This document shows, one piece after another, positions 58,050 through 64,000 of a stretch of 64,000 bases of DNA (position 1 is its first letter; every line of letters starts with the position of its first letter). The notes beneath the pieces are model-generated. The model was not told the origin of the DNA and did no database searches. It saw only the letters and a list, made by a program, of their open reading frames with translations. The translations under genes were made by a program, and so were the position numbers. This DNA is from Globicatella sulfidifaciens DSM 15739 (GTDB lineage: Bacteria > Bacillota > Bacilli > Lactobacillales > Aerococcaceae): contig NZ_FUWO01000010.1 of NCBI RefSeq assembly GCF_900167405.1, positions 29,791-93,790 on the forward strand, given 5' to 3'.

Positions 58050-59366
58050 CTAATCAAAAATATTGGTAACTTCTCTTAAACTTAAATAATTATCTTGTCC
58101 AATAATAATATGATCCAATAATTCAATTCCCATTAAATTACCACACTCAATCATTCGTTTGGTAAAAATTAAATCCGCTTGCGATGGCTCTGGATCGCCG
58201 GACGGATGGTTATGTCCAATAATAATTCGCGCAGTTGGATATTTTACGGCTTCTTTAAATAATTGTGATAGGTAAATTTTTGAAGTTATCGCCAATTTTT
58301 CCCCCACACCACACGGTACGTGCAGCTTTCACCGCATACCGCGTTCCATCAATTATGTTTTATATCATACTCTTTTACACAATTGACTGAAGGCTATTCC
58401 TCCTTGTGGATTAGACAACTCAAAGGTCATGCCTTCGCTCTCACAGAAGTTAATGACTGTCACCAATCAACTAGTTTAGCGAACGTAAATTCTACCTAGC
58501 TTCTGCTTTCAATGTTGACTTATTTCTATCATTTAGGTTAACTTAGATGGCTACTTTCAATAAATAAGTTCGCTATTTCCTGTAAAAATAGAAGGTCTTT
58601 CATAGCGAGACTTCTTACTAAACCTCTACTTACTTATTGGTCCACATAACTTCGTTCTCCTCATCTTATTAACCGACTTCCGGCATATCAAATCACTGCA
58701 AAATTTTTCTGCCGACTTTACCGCGCTTCATACCATCTATTATTTACGTAACAAATCGCATGGCGGAGCTTAAAGAAAGTATTTCCGGACGTTACCCCTT
58801 CATTCTACTTTTCGAAATAAGCCTTCTCTTATAAAATAAGAGCCTTAGCTTTTCACTAAGGAACATTTCGCACTCTCGCGAGGGTGCGCAACTGAACTGT
58901 TAACCGTCCCTTTAAAAATATCTTTCCGTCTTATAATCTCATTTTTCGTATTCAAAAAGAGTGCTGTTAAATGTTCTTGATGAAATTGTCTCATCTCGCG
59001 CAAAAGCCATTCTCCCACATCCTTGGTCGACGTGATCTTACCATATTTTGGAATGGTACTGGTCGCAATTCTTAAGCCAATCTCCATACTCGCTTTTAGC
59101 TCAATGGCCTTTATTGGCCCAATCCCTGGAACACTTTGTAATTCCTCTAAACTTGCTTGATTTAACCCATATAAAGTTTCGAATTCTTGAATTAAACGTA
59201 AAGCCAATTCAATCACATTTTCTTGTCTGGTACCGGTCCGTAATAAGATTGCCAGCAATTCATGATCAGCCAATGCTTTTTCGCCAAAATATAATAAGCG
59301 TTCACGTGGCCTACTTTGTTTAGGGACTTCCTCTATAAATAGATTTCGATTTTTACTAACTTCCAT
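58050..59366 (-). CDS. radC: RadC family protein (JAB/MPN+), split by a 612-nt intron
   Basis: Exon 1 is 59366-58874 (MEVSKNRNLF ... VAHPRE), exon 2 is 58261-58050 (FKEAVKYPTARIIIGHNHPSGDPEPSQAD ...). Joined, they give 705 nt and 234 residues in one frame, with ATA (Ile) completing HPREIFKEA, the conserved RadC sequence at this point. Exon 1 holds the helix-hairpin-helix LQSVPGIGPIKAIELK; exon 2 holds the JAMM metal motif HNHPSGD...D. Without splicing, exon 1 runs into a stop nine codons into the insert. RadC's biochemical role is unsettled; it is competence-induced in streptococci. The start lies seven T after AAAGGAG in a hairpin. Confidence 0.88.
58262..58873 (-). mobile_element. ORF-less group II intron inserted in radC
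   Basis: 612 nt in radC sense orientation. The 5' end is GTGCG, the group II consensus. Domain V is at 58344-58311: 34 nt, 8-bp lower stem, CG bulge, 6-bp upper stem (with two G-T wobbles) and GAAA tetraloop. Domain VI follows with a bulged A eight bases from the 3' end (58269) in CCTATCACAAT. The 3' end is AT. TCTCGC at 58610-58605 (intron nt 264-269) is the exact complement of the last six bases of exon 1, GCGAGA, as EBS1-IBS1. No reverse transcriptase is encoded, so splicing or mobility would need the RNA alone or a protein supplied from elsewhere. Confidence 0.88.
58311..58344 (-). ncRNA. Group II intron domain V
   Basis: Minus strand ACGCGGTA-TGCGGT-GAAA-GCTGCA-CG-TACCGTGT. It folds as an 8-bp stem, an asymmetric 2-nt CG bulge, a 6-bp stem including G-T pairs, and a GAAA loop, the signature catalytic hairpin of group II introns. 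Decisive test: an Infernal search with the Rfam group II D1D4/domain V models. Confidence 0.9.
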
Positions 59367-59371
59367 AAAAA

Positions 59372-59406
59372 AACTCCTTTCAGTGATAGATACACCAAAA
59401 GGAGTT
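59372..59406 (-). promoter_or_regulatory. Hairpin that sequesters the radC ribosome binding site / folC terminator
   Basis: Minus strand AACTCCTTT, 17-nt loop, AAAGGAGTT, then TTTTT and the radC ATG. The perfect 9-bp stem contains the whole radC Shine-Dalgarno (AAAGGAG) in its 3' arm and is followed by a T-run, so it could both end folC transcription and block radC translation. Confidence 0.7.
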
Positions 59407-59429
59407 AAAATACTTTAATCCAATCTTTT

Positions 59430-60740
59430 TTATACGTCAGTCAATAATGGCTCTTTTTTTAAGTAATAAGCTCGAACTTGAGCGATAAAATATAATGAAC
59501 CAGTAACCACTAAAACATCTTGATTACCTGGCGTTAGTTCCTGTTCCCAATCGATACTAAAACGCGTTGGAATGTTATTTTCAGGATGTTGTTTAACCAA
59601 CAATTCAAAATCATTCACTAACATAGACTTTGGATGTTCAAACTCGGTAAAGACTATTTCTGCTAAAGGCATTTTCAATAATAAATTAACATGCTCTAAT
59701 TGATTTTTTGTCATTAGACCTGAGTATATTAACTTAATCTTTTTGTCTGCTAAATAGGTCTGCATCGTATCTGCCAAAGCATTCAAACCGGCTTCATTAT
59801 GAGCGCCATCAATGTAAATTAATGGCTGATTACTTAATTTTTCCATCCGGCCAATCCACTTGGTTTCAAATAAGGCTTGGTGTTCGAGCTGAGTATCAAT
59901 AACATGACCATATTTTCTCATCCAATGTTGGAAAAATAATAACGATAAGGAAGCATTATGAATTTGATGTTTTCCAATCATGTTAATGCAATAACTATCT
60001 TGGCTATTGAATCGGAAAATACTACCTTGGGTTAATGATTGGCTTTGAATTTCATAAGTTGCATCTTGGCCCAATTGATAAAGTGTTGCCCCTTCGATGG
60101 CACAAATTCGTTCGATTTCTGCTTCAGCTTCAGCAGGTAATTCACCAATGAAGACATCCGCATCACCATGAATAATACCAGCTTTTTGTTGTGCAATTTC
60201 ACGATAAGTATGACCTAATCGTTCCACATGATCTTTGCCAATCGTGGTAATCAAAATATCTTTAGAGTCAAGCACATTGGTACAATCGTTTAAACCGCCC
60301 AATCCGACTTCAATTAAACAAATATCCGGTTGAACTTCATTAAAATATAAAAACATCATTACCGTATAAAGTTCAAAAAATACCAATCGACTATAGGGGG
60401 TCGTAGCCATATACTCATTAAGTTCGACCATTTTGTTCACTAAACGAATGACCGTTTCGTCGTCAATAGCTTCTCCATTCAAACTAATTCGTTCATTAAA
60501 TTTCATGATATGTGGTGAGGTAAAGCCTCCCACAGTAAATCCATGTTTCATAAAAAGATTTCGTAAATAAGCAGTCACGGATCCTTTTCCATTTGTTCCA
60601 CCGATATGAATTGTCTTTAAACCTCTTTGAGGATTACCAACAAAGTCTAATGCGACTTGAATTTTATTCAGTCCTACACGATGTACTTCGGTTTGTTGGT
60701 CATCCATCCACTCTATTGCTTCTTCAATTGTTCTTATCAC
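59430..60740 (-). CDS. folC: Bifunctional folylpolyglutamate/dihydrofolate synthase
   Basis: Adds glutamates to folates (and, in some species, to dihydropteroate). 436 residues. P-loop IHIGGTNGKGSVTAYL, omega loop TSPHIMKFNERISLNG, and C-terminal YIDGAHNEAGLNALADTM. GTG start at 60740 with GGTGG upstream. Whether it has both activities or only FPGS cannot be read safely. radC follows across a terminator-like hairpin. Confidence 0.93.
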   Translation of the reverse strand: MIRTIEEAIEWMDDQQTEVHRVGLNKIQVALDFVGNPQRGLKTIHIGGTNGKGSVTAYLRNLFMKHGFTVGGFTSPHIMKFNERISLNGEAIDDETVIRLVNKMVELNEYMATTPYSRLVFFELYTVMMFLYFNEVQPDICLIEVGLGGLNDCTNVLDSKDILITTIGKDHVERLGHTYREIAQQKAGIIHGDADVFIGELPAEAEAEIERICAIEGATLYQLGQDATYEIQSQSLTQGSIFRFNSQDSYCINMIGKHQIHNASLSLLFFQHWMRKYGHVIDTQLEHQALFETKWIGRMEKLSNQPLIYIDGAHNEAGLNALADTMQTYLADKKIKLIYSGLMTKNQLEHVNLLLKMPLAEIVFTEFEHPKSMLVNDFELLVKQHPENNIPTRFSIDWEQELTPGNQDVLVVTGSLYFIAQVRAYYLKKEPLLTDV

Positions 60741-60996
60741 AGCGCCACCTCTAATTAAATTAATAAAGGAATTGTATAATAGGGTCTAATCGTTTAATCG
60801 TCTTATCTGCTATCCTTACGTTTCCATCGCCTATTATACGACATTTCTACCAAAAAAGCGTGGTTTTGGTAAAAATTTTCTTCCTAAAGATGAAAGTCAA
60901 TCTTATTAATGAATTTTGTTCAAATATCGCTCATTTAACAAAGAAAGATGGAGCAAAATAATATAAAATGATTCTGTTTTTTTCATTGGCCCCGTA

Positions 60997-61068
60997 CAGA
61001 TTCACAACAACTAGCAACTATTTGATTATTCTTTCTTCGAAAGTCCACACAGATTCACAACAACTAGC
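60997..61068. repeat. Direct repeat ACAGATTCACAACAACTAGC
   Basis: Two exact 20-bp copies at 60997-61016 and 61049-61068, 52 bp apart. No flanking mobile element. Significance unknown. Confidence 0.7.
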
Positions 61069-61167
61069 GACCCTATGACCCTTCTGTCGCCACCTCAGTC
61101 CAGGCGCGTTAAACGATGCGATCTTTTAACAGAGACTCTTCAATCATCTTTTTTCATTATAAAAATA

Positions 61168-61202
61168 CAAGGCCAAACAGATATAATCTCTGCCCAGCCT
61201 TG
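61168..61202 (-). terminator. Intrinsic terminator after the P-type ATPase
   Basis: Minus strand CAAGGCTGGGCAGA ... TCTGTTTGGCCTTG, then TATTTTTAT. 50 bp past the stop. Confidence 0.8.
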
Positions 61203-61251
61203 ATTTTAACCAATCTTAGTCGAGTTGGTTTATTCAAATTGTCTTACTAAA

Positions 61252-63978
61252 TTATTTAACAACTTTAAAGTCTGCTCCTGATTTTTCATATTTAGCAGCT
61301 ACACCAGTTGCTCGTAAAATAAACTTGATGATTTCAACGAAGACAACGATACTTAGACCCGCTAAAACAACTAATAACCATTGAGTACCAGTTAAATCAT
61401 GTACGCCAAATAATGATTGTAAACCTGGTATTAATACAACCATCAATAATAAAGCACCAGAACCAACAAAGGCCATATTTAAGTATTTGTTGTTAAATGG
61501 ATTGGTACTAAATAATGATTGGAATACCGATTTCACATTATAAGAATGGAATAATTGTAACATACCTAATGTTAGGAATGCGACTGTTTCAGCTAAGACA
61601 TGACGTTCATCCCCTACTAATTGAGTCGGGAATGGTCCATAAGCAGCTAACCAATACATGAATAATGTAATACCGCCCTCTATAATACCTTGGTAAATAA
61701 TACTTGGTAAAACACCAAATGATAAGAAACTATCTTTTGATGTACGAGGAGCATGTTTCATTGAACCTTTTTCAGCGCCTTCTAAACCTAAGGCAATCGC
61801 TGGAAAGACGTCTGTTACTAAGTTAATCCATAAAATATGAACGGGTTCTAAAATTGTCCAACCTAACATGGTTGCAAAGAATAAAGTAAATACTTCACCT
61901 AAGTTGGCAGATAATAAGAATTGAACAGCTTTTTGAATATTCGCAAATACTTTACGTCCTTCTTCTACTGCTACTACGATTGTTTCAAAGTTATCATCCG
62001 CTAAGACCATATCTGAAGCACCTTTTGATACTTCTGTACCGGTAATTCCCATACCAACACCGATATCTGCTTGTTTTAATGATGGCGCGTCATTAACACC
62101 GTCACCCGTCATTGAAACAACCACATCATTAGCTTGCCATGCTTTGATGATACGTACCTTATGTTCTGGAGAAACACGCGCATAAACAGAGTAATTTGCT
62201 ACGGTACGTGCTAATTCTTCATCAGAGATTTCATCTAATTGCGCACCATTTAAAACATGTGTTTCATTATTGGTGTCATTGGCATCTAAGATACCTAAAC
62301 GTTCGGCAATCGCTTGCGCTGTTACAGCGTGGTCACCGGTAATCATAACGGTACGAATACCCGCTTCTTTAGCCACAGCAATGGCATCGCCTGCTTCTTT
62401 ACGCTCAGGGTCAATCATCCCTACTAAACCAGCAAAGATTAAATCTGTTTCAATTGTTTCTGATTTAACATCAGCAGGAATTTCATCAATAATTTTGTAA
62501 GCACCCGCTAAGACACGTAAAGCATCTTTCGCTAAATTTGTATTATATTCTAAAATTTCATCCACTTGATTGTCAGCTAAAGTAGTAACTTCACCATTGT
62601 TGTCAACTTGTGTACAACGTTTAATTAATTGGTCCGGTGCCCCTTTAACAGCAACGAAATAACGTCCGTCTTCTAATTGATGAATCGTTGACATTAATTT
62701 ACGAGTAGAATCAAATGGTACTTCATCGACACGTGGAGATTTTGTTAATTCGCCTTTTAAGTCGAATTTTTTATCTAAAGCATATTTTATCATTGCCGTT
62801 TCAGTAGGATCTCCTAATAATTGGCCTTGATCATCAATTTCCGTGTCATTAGCAAATCCGATTGATTTTAATAATGGTGTATTTAAGTTAATCGCTTCAC
62901 TTGCATCATGCAATTCACCATTATAGTAAACTTTTTCAATCGTCATTTTATTAACAGTAAGGGTACCTGTTTTATCCGAACAGATAACTTGAGTACTTCC
63001 TAAGGTTTCGACCGCTGGCAAAGTACGAACTAAAGCATTACGATCAGCCATCGTACGCGTACCTAGTGATAAGATAATGGTTGAAATAGCAGGTAAACCT
63101 TCTGGAATAGCTGCAACCGCTAATGAAATAGCCACTAATAACATATCCAATGGTAAACGTCCACGTAAAATACCCACTAAGAAAGTAACCGCGGCAATCC
63201 CTAAAATTAATATTGTTAAGGTCTTACCTAATTTTTCTTGGTCACGTTGTAATGGTGTTAATTGTTTTTCAGTACCTGATAACATGGTCGCAATATGCCC
63301 AACTTCAGTTTGCATACCAGTGCCGGTTACGACCCCAACACCACGACCATAAGTAACGTTAGTACTTGAGAACCCCATATTACTACGATCACCAATACCA
63401 ACCTCATCGTCAGCTTCTAAGGTGGCTGCTGCTTTTTCACTTGGAACAGATTCCCCAGTTAAAGCTGCTTCTTCAATTTGTAATGAGCTCGTTTCAATTA
63501 AACGAACATCGGCAGGTACTACGTCTCCTGCTTCTAGGATAATAATATCTCCGGGTACTAATTCAGTACTTTTAACATTTTTAATGGTACCGTCACGACG
63601 GACTTTAGCACTCGGTGAGGCCATTTTACGTAAAGCATCAATTGCTTCTTCAGCTTTAGCTTCTTGGAAAACACCCATTATCGCGTTTAAAATAACTACT
63701 AATAAGATAATAAAGGCATCGGTTAAACCTTCCATCCCTTCAGCAACAACCGATACAGCCGCCGCCACTAATAAGACTATAATCATGAAGTCTTTAAATT
63801 GCTCAATGAATTTTTGTAGCAATGTTGTTTTTTCTTCTGTCTCTAATTCATTGAAACCATATTCTTCTTGCCGTTTTTTGACTTCAGCTTCGCTTAAACC
63901 TTGCGAAACATTCGATTCCAACTTTGAGACTACTGAGTCACTAGACTCAAGATATGGGACAAAATCTTTCTTTGTCAT
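61252..63978 (-). CDS. Calcium-type P-type (P2A) cation-transporting ATPase
   Basis: 908-residue membrane pump. N-terminal cytoplasmic domain, about ten helices, LTGES actuator motif, phosphorylation loop CSDKTGTLTVNK, hinge TGDGVNDAPSL. Ion-site residues match SERCA-type pumps: IPEGLP in M4, SANLGEV in M5 (Asn and Glu) and NLVTDVFPAIALG in M6 (Asn and Asp). Calcium export is therefore the best guess; related pumps can carry other cations. GGAGGAG precedes ATG 63978; the promoter lies beyond the window. Confidence 0.92.
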   Translation of the reverse strand: MTKKDFVPYLESSDSVVSKLESNVSQGLSEAEVKKRQEEYGFNELETEEKTTLLQKFIEQFKDFMIIVLLVAAAVSVVAEGMEGLTDAFIILLVVILNAIMGVFQEAKAEEAIDALRKMASPSAKVRRDGTIKNVKSTELVPGDIIILEAGDVVPADVRLIETSSLQIEEAALTGESVPSEKAAATLEADDEVGIGDRSNMGFSSTNVTYGRGVGVVTGTGMQTEVGHIATMLSGTEKQLTPLQRDQEKLGKTLTILILGIAAVTFLVGILRGRLPLDMLLVAISLAVAAIPEGLPAISTIILSLGTRTMADRNALVRTLPAVETLGSTQVICSDKTGTLTVNKMTIEKVYYNGELHDASEAINLNTPLLKSIGFANDTEIDDQGQLLGDPTETAMIKYALDKKFDLKGELTKSPRVDEVPFDSTRKLMSTIHQLEDGRYFVAVKGAPDQLIKRCTQVDNNGEVTTLADNQVDEILEYNTNLAKDALRVLAGAYKIIDEIPADVKSETIETDLIFAGLVGMIDPERKEAGDAIAVAKEAGIRTVMITGDHAVTAQAIAERLGILDANDTNNETHVLNGAQLDEISDEELARTVANYSVYARVSPEHKVRIIKAWQANDVVVSMTGDGVNDAPSLKQADIGVGMGITGTEVSKGASDMVLADDNFETIVVAVEEGRKVFANIQKAVQFLLSANLGEVFTLFFATMLGWTILEPVHILWINLVTDVFPAIALGLEGAEKGSMKHAPRTSKDSFLSFGVLPSIIYQGIIEGGITLFMYWLAAYGPFPTQLVGDERHVLAETVAFLTLGMLQLFHSYNVKSVFQSLFSTNPFNNKYLNMAFVGSGALLLMVVLIPGLQSLFGVHDLTGTQWLLVVLAGLSIVVFVEIIKFILRATGVAAKYEKSGADFKVVK

Positions 63979-64000
63979 GTTTCTCCTCCTAAATTTTAAT

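Larger units (their letters stand above)
60741..61251. other. Intergenic region between folC and the Ca2+ ATPase
   Basis: 511 bp with no gene on either strand. It holds a 20-bp perfect direct repeat (60997-61016 and 61049-61068) and the ATPase terminator (61168-61202). Confidence 0.65.

Noticed and set aside
58262..58873. Insertion sequence or MITE in radC
   Set aside because: No terminal inverted repeats or target-site duplication seen, and no transposase; the ends match group II intron consensus.
58050..59366. radC as a frameshifted or deleted pseudogene in two fragments
   Set aside because: The two parts rejoin exactly in frame after removal of a segment with group II intron ends, domain V and exon-binding pairing; random disruption would not give this.

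Overview
The window reads as chromosome of a low-GC Gram-positive bacterium of the order Lactobacillales. Pointers are the priA-fmt-rsmB-prpC-prkC // rsgA-rpe-thiN block, the FakA/Asp23 pair, a malX/C/D/A-like maltodextrin operon, strong AGGAGG ribosome binding sites and AT-rich intergenic DNA. An Aerococcaceae- or Carnobacteriaceae-like host is my inference; nothing here fixes the genus. Almost everything is core housekeeping. No rRNA, tRNA, CRISPR array, prophage or transposase gene was seen.

Layout. 1-3.3 kb (minus): plsX, acpP, then peptide ABC transporter ATPases oppD and oppF (cut by the window edge). 3.8-8.4 kb (minus): rpmB, asp23-like, fakA, recG. 8.5-18.4 kb (minus): priA, fmt, rsmB, the PP2C phosphatase/PASTA kinase pair prpC-prkC, then rsgA, rpe, thiN. 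18.6-23.1 kb (minus): maltodextrin ABC transporter malE-malF-malG and a malA-like gene. 23.7-30.0 kb (minus): F-type ATP synthase atpBEFHAGDC. 30.4-34.4 kb (plus): malQ and glgP, which process the imported maltodextrins; malE and malQ share an inverted-repeat operator. 34.6-42.3 kb: crr, uppP, zwf, a DEAD-box helicase, a Gfo/Idh/MocA oxidoreductase and a yutD-HAD-TIGR01906 operon. 43-48.7 kb: a degenerate CDP-alcohol phosphatidyltransferase homologue, a DegV/FakB-type protein, a GlsB/YeaQ-like protein, glutathione reductase, a MATE exporter and rpsP. 48.8-53.1 kb (plus): two large secreted proteins of unknown function. 53.5-64 kb (minus): telA-like and xpaC-like genes, cinA, a cold-shock gene, radC interrupted by an intron, folC and a Ca2+-type P-ATPase.

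Most notable: radC is split by 612 nt with the hallmarks of an ORF-less group II intron in sense orientation. These are a GTGCG 5' end, a 34-nt domain V with GAAA tetraloop and 2-nt bulge, a bulged branch-point A, an AT 3' end, and an internal TCTCGC that can pair with the last six exon bases. Removing it restores a 234-aa RadC reading HPREIFKEA across the junction. The radC ribosome binding site also lies in the 3' arm of a terminator-like hairpin. Other points are a secreted protein with four copies of an apparently undescribed ~125-aa domain, a PssA-like protein lacking three of four catalytic aspartates, an ATP synthase delta subunit with an unrecognisable N-terminal half, a palindrome shared by the rpmB and rpsP promoter regions, two secreted proteins with Thr where a lipobox Cys would sit, and a family of hairpin repeats that often sit at gene ends as terminators.

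Limits: all assignments come from reading the sequence and from remembered family motifs. No alignments, folding or database searches were run. Starts were moved from the longest open frame where a ribosome binding site argued for it.
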